From Bog-756 sp963734435 (GTDB lineage Bacteria > Actinomycetota > Acidimicrobiia > Acidimicrobiales > RAAP-2), in contig CAVTHA010000003.1 in NCBI GenBank assembly GCA_963734435.1, positions 479,064 through 543,063 of the forward strand: a stretch of 64,000 bases of DNA, in the 5' to 3' direction. The translations under genes were made by a program, and so were the position numbers. Position 1 is the first letter of the stretch. Each line of letters begins with the position of its first letter. The notes below the pieces were generated by a model. It was not told the origin of the DNA. It did no database searches and saw nothing but the letters and a program-made list of their open reading frames with translations. Shown here piece by piece: positions 1 through 9,053 of this stretch.

Positions 1-1433
1 AGCCCCTCGTACCAAACGGGGTCGTAGGTGACGAACGTGCCGGTGTGGGCGGCCTGGATGATGGTCCCGCTGCCGAAGGGGGTGGGCTGGCCGTCGAGCA
101 CCGGGCCGACGTACATCACCACGTGGTCGATGCCACTGCCGTCGAAGTCGTAGAAGAGGAGGTCGCCGGGCTCGAGCTGGTCGAGGGGCACGTGCTTGGA
201 CTCCGCGTACTGGTCGGCGGCCGAGTGGGGCAACGACACGCCGGCATTGGCCCAGGCCAACGCGGTGAGCCCGGAGCAGTCCACGCCCGAGTAGCTCTCA
301 CCGCCCCACACGTAGGGGACGCCCAGGTACTTCATGGCCCCGTGCACCGCCGCCAGGCCGGCCGCCTGAGGACTGCCGCCGCTGGTGAGGGTCGGACCGC
401 CGCCGGCGCCCGCCGCCAGTCCGGCCGCCTGGTTGGCGGAGTTGGTGGCCCCGACCGCCGCCGCACTGCCACCGCTCAAGGTGCTGGCCACCTGGGCCGC
501 CTGGGCCGCCTGGGCCGCAGCCGCCGCCGCTGCAGCCGGGGAGGCGGCGCTGGCTGCGCTCTGGGCCGCCGCGGCCGCCTGGGCCGCGGCCTGCTGAGCG
601 ATCTGCTGGGCGAGGGTCCCCTTGACCTCGGCCAGCGTGGCTTCGGACTGGGCGTTGGCCCCGGCTGCGCTCTGTTGGGCCTGGCGCTCGACGGTCAGCT
701 GCTCCGTCTCGGCCCGCTGCTCGGTCACCAGCTTGGCTTGAGTGGCACTCAGTTGGCGTTGGCCGGCCTGGACCCGGGCTACGTCGGCGGCCAGATCACC
801 GGCACCGATGCCTTCGTAGACGCCGCGCGTCTGCGCCGCACCGCTCGGAGCGGCGAAGAGCGAGGCGACGGCCTGCGATGTCGAGTCGCTCTCGTAGGCC
901 CCGATCGCCTCGGTCCGCAGTCGGGCCCGGGCGCTCTCCAGTTCCGACCTGGTGGTGCTGAGGGAGGCCGACGTGGTCTGCAGCGATGCCTGCGTCTGCG
1001 CCAGGTTCACGACCGCCTGGTTGTACTGCTCGTCGGTCTGGTCCAGGATCACCTGCTGCTGGGAGATCTGCGCTTCGAGGCCGGCCACCTGGGCCTCGGT
1101 GGCGTTGATCGACGATTGTGACGACCCGGCGGCGTCGGTGGTCGGGGTCGAGGTCGAGGTCGAGGAGGAAGGGGAAGTGCCCGGACCGCCGGCCGACGCC
1201 GTCGTCGTGCCGGCCGAACCCGAGGGCGAGGTAGAGATGGAGGTGGTTCCGGTTGCTCCGGCTGCACCGGCCGGCAGGAGGAGGAGGGGGAGGACCGAGG
1301 CCAAGGCCAACGAGAGGACCAGAGAAAGTGCACGGACGGGTGACCCAGGCACCCGGCCCTGGATGAGGGCCCGGCCTCTGCTGATCCGAGACCGGCCGAT
1401 CCGGAGTGTGTCGTTGCGGGTGGTGGGGCCCAT
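1..1433 (-). CDS. Secreted NlpC/P60 peptidoglycan hydrolase with coiled-coil N-terminus (3' end outside window)
   Basis: Read on the minus strand from ATG 1433; the frame stays open to base 3 and the gene continues past the left edge. Residues 35-55 form a hydrophobic signal segment ending in an Ala-rich cleavage zone, followed by a Ser/Thr-rich linker. About residues 95-250 are a Gln/Ala-rich coiled coil, then a long Ala/Gln tract. The C-terminal NlpC/P60 domain shows YLGVPYVWGG, the catalytic Cys in GVDCSGLT and the histidine in IDHVVMYVG. In this family Cys and His cut D-Glu/DAP bonds in cell-wall peptides; coiled-coil versions usually act in septum or envelope remodelling and are held inactive by the coil. 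Fold and motifs are seen; the precise role is inferred. Confidence 0.88.
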   Translation of the reverse strand, partial: MGPTTRNDTLRIGRSRISRGRALIQGRVPGSPVRALSLVLSLALASVLPLLLLPAGAAGATGTTSISTSPSGSAGTTTASAGGPGTSPSSSTSTSTPTTDAAGSSQSSINATEAQVAGLEAQISQQQVILDQTDEQYNQAVVNLAQTQASLQTTSASLSTTRSELESARARLRTEAIGAYESDSTSQAVASLFAAPSGAAQTRGVYEGIGAGDLAADVARVQAGQRQLSATQAKLVTEQRAETEQLTVERQAQQSAAGANAQSEATLAEVKGTLAQQIAQQAAAQAAAAAQSAASAASPAAAAAAAAQAAQAAQVASTLSGGSAAAVGATNSANQAAGLAAGAGGGPTLTSGGSPQAAGLAAVHGAMKYLGVPYVWGGESYSGVDCSGLTALAWANAGVSLPHSAADQYAESKHVPLDQLEPGDLLFYDFDGSGIDHVVMYVGPVLDGQPTPFGSGTIIQAAHTGTFVTYDPVWYEG

Positions 1434-1756
1434 CGCCCTGTTCGTACCTGTGCCTCGCCAGCGGCCCGCGGTGCGACGGGCTCCGTAGTGGTGTTGTGGA
1501 CGCGCCTCTCCCGCCGTGACCGATCGCCCCTTCTTCACTTCGGCCACTCCTTTCAAGATACTGCTCGCCATCTCGGGTTCCAAGGGGAGAATTTCGCTTG
1601 TCACCGAGCGGCGAGCGTCCCGGCGCGGTCGTCTGGTACGGGGGCAGGCGCCCTGGAGCCCGGCGGCCAGGACGCCGACCGATGGCTCGGCCATCCTGAG
1701 TCGGTAAGTTGCCTGTCGGTATCGGCAGCTGGAACGGACAACTGGAGGAGCCGGTG
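1434..1756. other. Divergent intergenic region
   Basis: This 323-base stretch separates the minus-strand hydrolase from the plus-strand esterase and must hold both promoters. A weak plus-strand candidate is TTCACT at 1534-1539, a 17-base spacer and GATACT at 1557-1562 (four of six matches in each box). I see no operator-like palindrome. Confidence 0.35.
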
Positions 1757-3547
1757 ATGGACGGCGTGGTCGAGGTCCGGAGCGGTCGCCTCCAAGGGGT
1801 CCGGCGCAGCGGGGTGTGGTCCTTCTCGGGCATCCCCTATGCCGCCGCGCCTACCGGTTCCCAGCGCTGGCGGCCCCCACAGCCCCCCGAACCTTGGGCC
1901 GGTGTGCGGGTCTGCGACCGGTTCGGACCTATCGCCCCCCAATCACCACCCTTGTTCGAGCTCTCGATGGGGGGTGACCCCGACGAGCAATCGGAGGACT
2001 GCCTCAGCCTCAACCTGTGGACGCCGTCGCCCGACACCGGGCGGCGCCCGGTGATGGTCTGGATCCACGGCGGGTCCTTCGTCTCGGGCTCGGGAGCGGT
2101 TGGCCTCTACCGAGGCGGCCTGCTCGCCCGGGAAGGGGACGTGGTGGTGGTGACCATCAACTACCGGCTCGGTCTGCTCGGGTTCCTGGCCCATCCGGCG
2201 CTGGAGGAGGCCGGTCAGACGTGGCTCGACGGTCAGCCGTGGACCGGATTCGGCAACTGGGGCCTGGCCGATCAGATCGCCGCCCTCCACTGGGTGAGGG
2301 AACACATCGCCTCGTTCGGGGGCGATCCGGACAATGTGACCGTCTTCGGCGAATCGGCCGGCGCCATGAGCATCTCGGACCTCCTCTCCGTCCCGATGGC
2401 GCGCGGGCTGTTCCATCGGGCCATCGTCGAGAGCGGTCCTCCGTACACGCTCTCGGCGGAAGTGGCGACGTCCCGGGCCGAGGAACTGGCCGCGCATCTC
2501 GGTGCGGATGTGAGCCGCAGTGCGCTCGAACAGGTACCGGCCGATGCGCTGCTGGCGGCAGCGTCCGACATCGGCAGTCGGCTCACCTCGGGGGGACAGT
2601 CGGGCCTGCTGATGATGCCGACCGTCGACGGCGGGCTGCTCCCCTCCGTGCCCGATGCGGCGGTGGCTTCGGGCTCCGCCGCCGACGTCGACCTGCTCAT
2701 CGGCACCACCCGCGACGAGACGTCCTTTTTCACCCTCGGCAACCCTCGGTTCGCCGCGCTCGACGAGTCGGGGCTGCACGAATGGGTCACCTTGCTCATC
2801 CCCGATCCTGCTCAGGCCGGGGAGGTGATCGCCCGAGTCCGCGAAGCCCGGCTGGGCCGGGGCGAGGATGCCACGCCCCGACATCTGTGGACCGCCATCT
2901 CCAGCGAGTATCTCTTCCGCTGGCCCAGTATCCGGTTCGCCAATGCGCATGCTGCGGCCGCGGCCCGGGGCGGGGTCGGGGCCGCAGCCGCGGCCCGGGG
3001 CGGGGTCGGGGCCGCCGGGGTCGTCGGGGCCGCCGGGGTCGTCGGGGCCGCCGGGGTCGGGAGGGCAGGCGGGGTCGGGACTCACTGTTATCTGTTCACG
3101 TGGGAGACCCCGGCGTTCGGGGGTGTTCTGGGCTCGTGCCACGCTCTCGAGATCCCATTCGTCTTCGGCACGGTCCATCACCCAGGGGTCCAGCAGTTCG
3201 CCGGGAGCGGTGACGAAGCGTTCGCACTGTCGGCGGCGATGCGGCGGGCCTGGGTGGCGTTCGCTCGGTCGGGTGCACCCAGTTCCCATGAGCCGGTCAG
3301 TTCCGTCGGGCCGGCGCGGCTGGACGGGTCGGCGAGGGTGGACGGGTCGGCAGCGCTCGCCGGGGCCGCGGACTGGTCGGTGTGGGATGGCGATCGACGC
3401 CCCACCATGGTGTTCGGACCCTGGCCGGGCGATGGAGGGGTACAGCGTCAGGTCGACGCCCCGAGGGATGCGGAGCTCGAAGCGGTCGCCGCGGCGAGCG
3501 GCCCCGGTTCGGTGAGCCGGGCGGCGGACGCCTCCGATCGGGCGTGA
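1757..3547 (+). CDS. Type B carboxylesterase (para-nitrobenzyl-esterase-like) with a low-complexity insert
   Basis: An alpha/beta hydrolase that should hydrolyse carboxylic esters. ATG 1757 is chosen because GGAGGAG lies six bases upstream (1744-1750); an upstream in-frame start at 1709 lacks one. Type B signatures are intact: EDCLSLNLW, the HGGSF oxyanion loop, nucleophile Ser in FGESAGAMS, acidic residue in GTTRDETSFF and histidine in GSCHALEIPFVFG. Between the acid and the histidine sits an Ala/Gly/Val run of about 42 residues (2953-3079) encoded by tandem 30-bp and 18-bp repeats, absent from typical family members. No signal peptide is visible, so it is probably cytoplasmic. Substrate unknown. 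Confidence 0.9.
   Translation: MDGVVEVRSGRLQGVRRSGVWSFSGIPYAAAPTGSQRWRPPQPPEPWAGVRVCDRFGPIAPQSPPLFELSMGGDPDEQSEDCLSLNLWTPSPDTGRRPVMVWIHGGSFVSGSGAVGLYRGGLLAREGDVVVVTINYRLGLLGFLAHPALEEAGQTWLDGQPWTGFGNWGLADQIAALHWVREHIASFGGDPDNVTVFGESAGAMSISDLLSVPMARGLFHRAIVESGPPYTLSAEVATSRAEELAAHLGADVSRSALEQVPADALLAAASDIGSRLTSGGQSGLLMMPTVDGGLLPSVPDAAVASGSAADVDLLIGTTRDETSFFTLGNPRFAALDESGLHEWVTLLIPDPAQAGEVIARVREARLGRGEDATPRHLWTAISSEYLFRWPSIRFANAHAAAAARGGVGAAAAARGGVGAAGVVGAAGVVGAAGVGRAGGVGTHCYLFTWETPAFGGVLGSCHALEIPFVFGTVHHPGVQQFAGSGDEAFALSAAMRRAWVAFARSGAPSSHEPVSSVGPARLDGSARVDGSAALAGAADWSVWDGDRRPTMVFGPWPGDGGVQRQVDAPRDAELEAVAAASGPGSVSRAADASDRA
2953..3079 (+). repeat. In-frame GC-rich tandem repeat inside the esterase gene
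   Basis: Two copies of a 30-bp unit (GCGGCCCGGGGCGGGGTCGG core) are followed by three copies of an 18-bp unit (GGGGCCGCCGGGGTCGTC-like). Unit lengths are multiples of three, so the frame is kept and the array encodes an Ala/Gly/Val-rich loop. Confidence 0.8.
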
Positions 3548-3589
3548 CCCGGTGCCGGGCCACTAACTGCTAGCAGGCCCGCCAGTGAC

Positions 3590-5284
3590 TCAACCGGCGC
3601 CGGCGGCGACCGCGGCAGCCCAGGTGTAGCTCAGGGGTGGGACGGGACCTGAGGCCAGCACCATGAGAGTGGCATCGGACTCCCACTGGTTGTTGAAGGT
3701 GCCATAGGCCTCGCCTGCCCCCATCAGCAGGGTCCCGCCGTAGAGCGCCTGGTAGTCGCTCAGCGAGAGGATGTTGTCCCGGTGCCCCCAGCACCCGGGC
3801 TGGCCAGGTGCGGTGCAATCGATGTTGCCGCTGTTGGGCCCGTCGTCGTACATCCAGAAGTAGTTGGAGCCAAGCGGGTTCCCGTTCTCGGCCCAATTGC
3901 TGCCCCAGGCGGTGACGTTCATGCCCGGTGGTGTCAGGCTCGGCCCCGGATCGGTGTTCTGCTGGGCGCCGGCCAGCGCGTCGGCGTTCAGGTCGTCGAC
4001 CAGCCCCACGAAGGGCGGCAGCCCACGGTCGACGCGCTCGATGTCGGTGATGACGAACAGCTGATCTGCCGGTGTCAGCGAGCCGAAGTTGCTGGGGAGG
4101 CTCATCGGCCCCAGCCCTTCGATCGCCCGCGCCGCAGTCGTAGCCTGTTCGACCTGCGTCATGCAGCTTGGACCGGAGTTGTGCGGGTAGCAGGCGGCGA
4201 GGAAGTTGGGATTCGGCGCGATGTTCTGGGGTGGGTTGGCCGTGTTGGGGTTGCCCGACACCGCGTTCACGAGGGATCCGAGGGCTGGCGCATCGCCGAA
4301 GTTCGAAACGTCACCGTTATCGGTCACCGTCCAGTATCCGGAGCCGGGGGAATCGGTCGAGACGGCTGCGGTGGGAGCGCCGAGCGGCGCGCCTCCGGTG
4401 GATCCCAAGAACGGTGCGTCGCCGAAGGTGAAGATCCCGCCGTCAGAGGCCACCAGCCAGTAGCCACGGCCCCGGGGGGTCGACGCCATGCCCACGATGG
4501 GCTTGTTGAGGACGAGCGCGCCGGTGGATCCGAAGAACTGGGCGTCACCGAAGGTGAAGATGCCTCCGTCGGAGGCCACCAGCCAGTAGCCGCCGCCGCC
4601 GGGGGTCGACGCCATGCCCACCACTGGACGGTTGAGGACCAGGGCGCCGGTGGAGCCGTAGAACTGGGCGTCGCCGAAGGTGAAGATGCCACCGTCGGAG
4701 GCCACCAGCCAGTAGCCGCGGCCGTCGGGGGTCGCTGCCATGCCCACGATGGGTCTGTTAAGGGTCAGCGCGCCCGTCGATCCGTAGAACTGGGCGTCAC
4801 CGAAGGTGAAGATGCCACCGTCGGAGGCCACCAGCCAGTAGCCGGCGCCGTCGGGGGTGGCAGCCATGCCCACGATCGGCCGGTTGAGATGGATGGCCCC
4901 GGTCGATCCGTAGAACTGGGCGGTGCCGAACGTGAACACGCCTCCATCGGTGGCCACCAGCCAGTAGCCGTGGCCATCGGCGGTGTGGGCGATGCCCACG
5001 ATGGGGTTCGTCCGCTGGGCACTGGTCCGGTGAAGGGGGGTCGAGCCGCCAGGTGACGCCAGGACGGTGAGCGAGAGCCCACCGGCCAGCCCGAGCACGG
5101 CCAGCAGCGTGGCGATGATGCAGGCAATCGCACGGCCGGTAACGGTGATCGCAGCTGCAGACGATCCCCGGTCGGACGGAACGGTCAGTCCCGTCGAGGC
5201 GAGCCCCGTCCAGGCGAGCCCCGTCGGTTTCAGCCCCGTCACAGGAGTCATTCCCTGTTCTGCCCTTGCTGTCGAGTCACTCAC
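3590..5284 (-). CDS. Membrane-anchored surface protein: GYWLVASDGG repeats plus CAP-like domain
   Basis: GTG 5284 starts a 564-residue protein; an in-frame ATG at 5251 is an alternative. Residues 50-75 form one transmembrane or uncleaved signal segment. About residues 88-330 hold seven related units of roughly 39 residues, six of them with the GYWLVASDGG-IFTFGDA-FYGSTG pattern, expected to form a beta-propeller-like surface module. The C-terminal 200 residues look like a CAP/SCP domain: RVDRGLPPF, WAENG and WGHRDNILSL resemble CAP signature motifs. Repeat architecture is seen; CAP assignment is by motif only. These repeats are common in Acidimicrobiia and their function is unknown. A second protein with the same repeats lies at 6855-8837 in the opposite orientation. 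Confidence 0.8.
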   Translation of the reverse strand: MSDSTARAEQGMTPVTGLKPTGLAWTGLASTGLTVPSDRGSSAAAITVTGRAIACIIATLLAVLGLAGGLSLTVLASPGGSTPLHRTSAQRTNPIVGIAHTADGHGYWLVATDGGVFTFGTAQFYGSTGAIHLNRPIVGMAATPDGAGYWLVASDGGIFTFGDAQFYGSTGALTLNRPIVGMAATPDGRGYWLVASDGGIFTFGDAQFYGSTGALVLNRPVVGMASTPGGGGYWLVASDGGIFTFGDAQFFGSTGALVLNKPIVGMASTPRGRGYWLVASDGGIFTFGDAPFLGSTGGAPLGAPTAAVSTDSPGSGYWTVTDNGDVSNFGDAPALGSLVNAVSGNPNTANPPQNIAPNPNFLAACYPHNSGPSCMTQVEQATTAARAIEGLGPMSLPSNFGSLTPADQLFVITDIERVDRGLPPFVGLVDDLNADALAGAQQNTDPGPSLTPPGMNVTAWGSNWAENGNPLGSNYFWMYDDGPNSGNIDCTAPGQPGCWGHRDNILSLSDYQALYGGTLLMGAGEAYGTFNNQWESDATLMVLASGPVPPLSYTWAAAVAAGAG

Positions 5285-5622
5285 CGCTGACCGATCTCTG
5301 GTGTTCGAAGTTCCTCGTGCTGCTCGAAGTCTTCGTTCGCTATCGACCGTTTGCGGTCCCGCCTTTAACCCTGGGTGGGGGAGTTGGCCCAGGTCGAACC
5401 GCTTGGAGCGATGGGAGCGGGCCGGCAGGCTTCCTCAACTGTCCGGCGGACCTACCTGCACGCAGCGACGCCATCCGGTTCCCGTCGAACCCGTTGCCCC
5501 GTCGGAGCGCTGGTCCCGGCTGTCGGTGTCGCGTCAGGTTGACCCAGTGCCGAAGGATGGATGTCGACCTAGTCTGGGCACACCCATCGATTGCTGAGGT
5601 GATGTCGACGCGGAACGATCAG
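5285..5622. other. Intergenic region before tRNA
   Basis: These 338 bases hold the upstream region of the minus-strand repeat protein and of the tRNA. I see no convincing gene, terminator or operator. Confidence 0.3.
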
Positions 5623-5696
5623 GGGGACGTAGCCCAATCGGTAGAGGCAAGGCGCTTAAACCGCCTCCAGTGAGGGTTCGACCCCCTCCGTCCCCA
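5623..5696 (+). tRNA. tRNA with UAA anticodon and a short variable region (nominally Leu)
   Basis: A 74-base cloverleaf can be drawn: acceptor GGGGACG/CGTCCCC, D arm with GG in the loop, anticodon stem AGGCG/CGCCT around loop CTTAAAC, T stem GAGGG/CCCTC around TTCGACC, discriminator A at 5696; the CCA end is not encoded. The anticodon at 5657-5659 is TAA, which reads UUA (Leu). Leucine tRNAs are normally class II with a long variable arm, but here the variable region is only five bases (CCAGT, 5667-5671). A73 fits leucine identity. Charging specificity is therefore uncertain; it may be an unusual tRNA or a tRNA-like sequence. Confidence 0.8.
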
Positions 5697-5975
5697 CGAT
5701 CCGGCTGGCATGCGTGAGTGCGGTGGTGCCGTGGCGCGACGCCTTCGCCGGCCGTCCGGCTGGCTCGAACAGCCGATGCCTCACCGATCTCATCTGGCGA
5801 ACTCCGCCGATGCTCATGGCTCCATCGATCGCTTCCCCACGTTGATGGTCAGCTCCCTCGTTGCCCGGGCCTCGGGCGTCCCCGGCAGGTTCCGTGTGCG
5901 GCTTCCCCCAAGGTGAAGGTCAGGGCGACAGCTTGCTCCCGGACTCCGGAATCGGTCTCGGGCACACTGGCAGCG

Positions 5976-6785
5976 GTGACGGACGGAAATGAACTGGCCG
6001 GAGCGGTGGCCCAGCGCCTGGCGATGGCCGGCTGCGTGGCGGCCGAAGAGGAGGCGGCCGAGCTCGTGGCGGCCGCACCCGAGAGGGCCCTCCTCGAGGC
6101 CCTGGTGGAACGCCGCGAGCGGGGTGAGCCGCTGGCTTGGGTCGTCGGCTCCCTGCGGTTCTGTGGCCACGAGATCCGCGTGGACCGCGGGGTCTATGTG
6201 CCGAGGCTCCAGACCGAGGAGCTGGCCATCCGGGCCGCCGACCACCTGCCCACGCGGGGTACGGCTCGGGCCCTCGACCTGTGCACCGGCAGCGGTGCCG
6301 TGGCTGTCCACCTCGTGGCCGCTCGACCGCAAGCCGGCGTGGTCGCCGTCGACATCGACCAACGTGCGGTCGCATGCGCCCGGCGCAACGGCGTGAAGGT
6401 GGTGATGGCCGATCTGGAGGGTCGCCAGCCACCCTTCCTCGGCGGGGTGTTCGACCTCGTGACCGCGGTGGCACCCTACGTGCCGACCGGCGAGCTCCAC
6501 CTACTGCCGGCCGATGTCCAGCGATACGAGTCGAGGCGGTCGCTCGACGGGGGCGACGACGGCCTTCAGCTGGTACGGGTCATCGTGGCCTCGGCGGCGC
6601 GCCTCCTGCGGTCCGGGGGATGGCTCCTCCTCGAAGTGGGGGCCGATCAGGACCGCTCGCTGGCCCCGAACCTGACCGCAGCGGAATTCGGCCCCGCGCA
6701 GCCTTGGTTCGACGATGACGGGGATCTGCGGGGAATCGCCGCTCGGCTCGGGGCCAAGCGCGGTTTTCGCACGCCGGGTCGGTAG
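5976..6785 (+). CDS. PrmC/HemK-related putative protein-glutamine methyltransferase
   Basis: SAM-dependent class I methyltransferase. GTG 5976 is chosen because the recognisable protein begins there; the frame stays open upstream without family similarity. Residues 105-130 carry the SAM loop LDLCTGSGAVAV and VVAVDID follows. The NPPY catalytic motif of true PrmC is replaced by VAPY, yet downstream PrmC features persist: LLPADVQRYESRRSLDGGDDG. This pattern fits the actinobacterial PrmC-related subfamily rather than the release-factor enzyme itself. Loss of the motif's Asn makes Gln N5-methylation of release factors doubtful; the substrate is unknown. Confidence 0.8.
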   Translation: MTDGNELAGAVAQRLAMAGCVAAEEEAAELVAAAPERALLEALVERRERGEPLAWVVGSLRFCGHEIRVDRGVYVPRLQTEELAIRAADHLPTRGTARALDLCTGSGAVAVHLVAARPQAGVVAVDIDQRAVACARRNGVKVVMADLEGRQPPFLGGVFDLVTAVAPYVPTGELHLLPADVQRYESRRSLDGGDDGLQLVRVIVASAARLLRSGGWLLLEVGADQDRSLAPNLTAAEFGPAQPWFDDDGDLRGIAARLGAKRGFRTPGR

Positions 6786-6854
6786 AGTCGCAACACTGGG
6801 GTCACCGGCGGTCGGTGACGGATCACCCGGCGTGTGACCGATGAAGGGCATGGG

Positions 6855-8837
6855 ATGAGATCAGTCATGAAACGGGTCACGTCGATACCGGCGCCGGGGG
6901 CCGGGGTGGCCATCGCCGCGGCGCTGTTGCTCACCGCGGTTGCGCCGTCGATGGCCGCGGCCGGGGCGGTGCCACGTACGGTTGATCGACCGGCATTGGT
7001 GGCACCGACGACCTGGTCCACGGTGTCTGCGCCGGCCACCGATCCCAACACGTTCACCTTCCTCAACGGCGTCTCGTGCGTAGGCCCCATGTTCTGCATG
7101 GCCGCCGGACAGACCCAGGTCAGCGGGAACGATGCGCCGTTTGTCGAGCGTTTCGACGGGAGCACCTGGTCCACCATGTCGGTCCCCATGCCTTCGGGGG
7201 GCAACGGTGCCTACTTCGTTGGTGTGTCCTGTACCGGGCTGACGTTCTGCGCCGCCGTCGGTGTCCAGTATCCGGGCGCCTTCCAGCAGAACTTTGCCGA
7301 GACCTGGAACGGGAGGGCCTGGTCGATCACGACCACGCCCAACCGGTCAACGTCGGCCAACGGATCCTTGAGTGCCGTGTCCTGCGTCAGCTCCACCTTC
7401 TGCTTGGCCGTAGGAGGCGACGCCGCGCACGGCTCCGACGAGACCGTGGTAGAGCAATGGAACGGCGCGTCATGGACCATCGCCACCGATGCTCCTTCGT
7501 CCGCTCTCCAGCCCGAGCTGAACGGAGTGTCGTGCCTGTCCACCTCGTTCTGTGCCGCGGTGGGGGCCAGCTTCGCCGGAACCGAGGTCCCGTTCACCGA
7601 GTTCTGGGATGGCAATTCGTGGACCGTTGCTGCCACCCCGACCGTCCCGGCAGCGACCCAGACCCTGTTCTCGACGGTCAGTTGCGCCCTCCCGGGCATG
7701 TGCGAGGCCGCCGGTTACCAGGACAACGGGAGCTCGAGCGGCAATCTCGTCGAGCAGTGGAACGGCAGCGTCTGGTCCATACAGCCGGCCCCGAACCCTC
7801 AGCCACCGGGCCTTGGTTCCCCGGCAGCGATCGACTGCTTTGGCCCGACCTCGTGCGTGCTCGGCGGCCAGGCAGACCAAGGGCTCGGCTCCGGACCCAC
7901 CATGGTCCTCACCTACAACGGCATGAGATGGTCACTCGGGAGCACCCCTCAGCCCGGCAACCAGAGCTCGGTGGCCGATTCGATACACGGAGTCTCCTGC
8001 GCCGCGGGCTTCTTCTGCGTGGCGGTGGGAGAGGAGGAGGACACCGCCGGGTTCCCTCAGCCCATGGTGCTGACCAGCCCGATCCCCCGGAGCGGCTATG
8101 ACGAGGTGGCCTCTGACGGCGGGATCTTCACGTTCGGCAGCACCGGTTTCTTCGGGTCGACCGGGGCGTTGACATTGAACAAGCCCGTCGTGGGCATGGC
8201 CCAGACCCCCGACGGAGGCGGCTACTGGCTGGTCGCCTCCGACGGCGGCATCTTCACCTTCGGTGACGCGCACTTCTTCGGGTCGACCGGCGCCATCGCC
8301 CTCAATCGACCCATCGTCGGGATGACACCCACCCCGGACGGCCGCGGCTACTGGCTGGTGGCCTCCGACGGCGGCATCTTCACCTTCGGGGACGCCGCCT
8401 ACGACGGATCGACCGGGGCCATCCGGCTCAACCGCCCTGTCGTGGCCATGGCGTCGACGCCCGATGGCGGCGGCTACTGGCTGGTCGCCTCCGACGGCGG
8501 CATCTTCACCTTCGGGGACGCCGCCTACTACGGGTCGACCGGGGCCATCCATCTCAACCAGCCGGTGGTGGGCATGGCCGCCACCCCGGACGGCCGCGGC
8601 TACTGGCTGGTCGCCTCCGACGGCGGCATCTTCACCTTCGGGGACGCCGCCTACTACGGGTCGACCGGAGCCATCCGCCTCAACCAGCCGGTGGTGGGCA
8701 TGGCCGCCACCCCGGACGGCCGCGGCTACTGGCTGGGCGCCTCCGACGGCGGCATCTTCACCTTCGGGGACGCCGCCTTCCGGGGATCGATGGGGGCCGT
8801 CCGGCTCAACCGGCCGGTCGTAGCCATTGGGGCATAG
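6855..8837 (+). CDS. Secreted double-repeat surface protein (VSC/FCxAVG repeats plus GYWLVASDGG repeats)
   Basis: ATG 6855 is preferred because GAAGGG lies six bases upstream; a GTG at 6834 is possible. Residues 10-38 are a signal peptide. Seven units of about 50 residues follow, each with paired cysteines in a VSC-x6-FCxAVG pattern and a W-NG-WS strand, consistent with a disulphide-stapled seven-bladed propeller. From about residue 418 to the end are seven GYWLVASDGGIFTFGDA units like those at 3590-5284. It is presumably exported and cell-surface associated. No enzymatic motif is visible. Confidence 0.8.
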   Translation: MRSVMKRVTSIPAPGAGVAIAAALLLTAVAPSMAAAGAVPRTVDRPALVAPTTWSTVSAPATDPNTFTFLNGVSCVGPMFCMAAGQTQVSGNDAPFVERFDGSTWSTMSVPMPSGGNGAYFVGVSCTGLTFCAAVGVQYPGAFQQNFAETWNGRAWSITTTPNRSTSANGSLSAVSCVSSTFCLAVGGDAAHGSDETVVEQWNGASWTIATDAPSSALQPELNGVSCLSTSFCAAVGASFAGTEVPFTEFWDGNSWTVAATPTVPAATQTLFSTVSCALPGMCEAAGYQDNGSSSGNLVEQWNGSVWSIQPAPNPQPPGLGSPAAIDCFGPTSCVLGGQADQGLGSGPTMVLTYNGMRWSLGSTPQPGNQSSVADSIHGVSCAAGFFCVAVGEEEDTAGFPQPMVLTSPIPRSGYDEVASDGGIFTFGSTGFFGSTGALTLNKPVVGMAQTPDGGGYWLVASDGGIFTFGDAHFFGSTGAIALNRPIVGMTPTPDGRGYWLVASDGGIFTFGDAAYDGSTGAIRLNRPVVAMASTPDGGGYWLVASDGGIFTFGDAAYYGSTGAIHLNQPVVGMAATPDGRGYWLVASDGGIFTFGDAAYYGSTGAIRLNQPVVGMAATPDGRGYWLGASDGGIFTFGDAAFRGSMGAVRLNRPVVAIGA

Positions 8838-9053
8838 CGAGCCGGGCCGAGGGCTGGCATTCCGACAGCCGACCTGAGCGAGTCGCCGGGGCCGCCGGTC
8901 GGTTGCTCGGAGCGTCGTCGTCGCCAGCTGGCCCGGTCGGCTTGAGGTGGTCTGCTGGCGGAAGGGGTCGCGCCGCCGCCTGGGGCCGGCCGCCGGGGCC
9001 TGATTAGCATCGGCCCACCCGACGGACCGACACGAGGAGGAGGGCCCGAGCCG

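Noticed and set aside
1943..3289. Long minus-strand open frame (448 codons) opposite the carboxylesterase
   Set aside because: It has no recognisable motif and mirrors codon bias of the esterase; such antisense frames are common in high-GC DNA.
5623..5696. tRNA as an integration site for an island
   Set aside because: No integrase gene and no repeated tRNA 3' end were found downstream; neighbouring genes look native.
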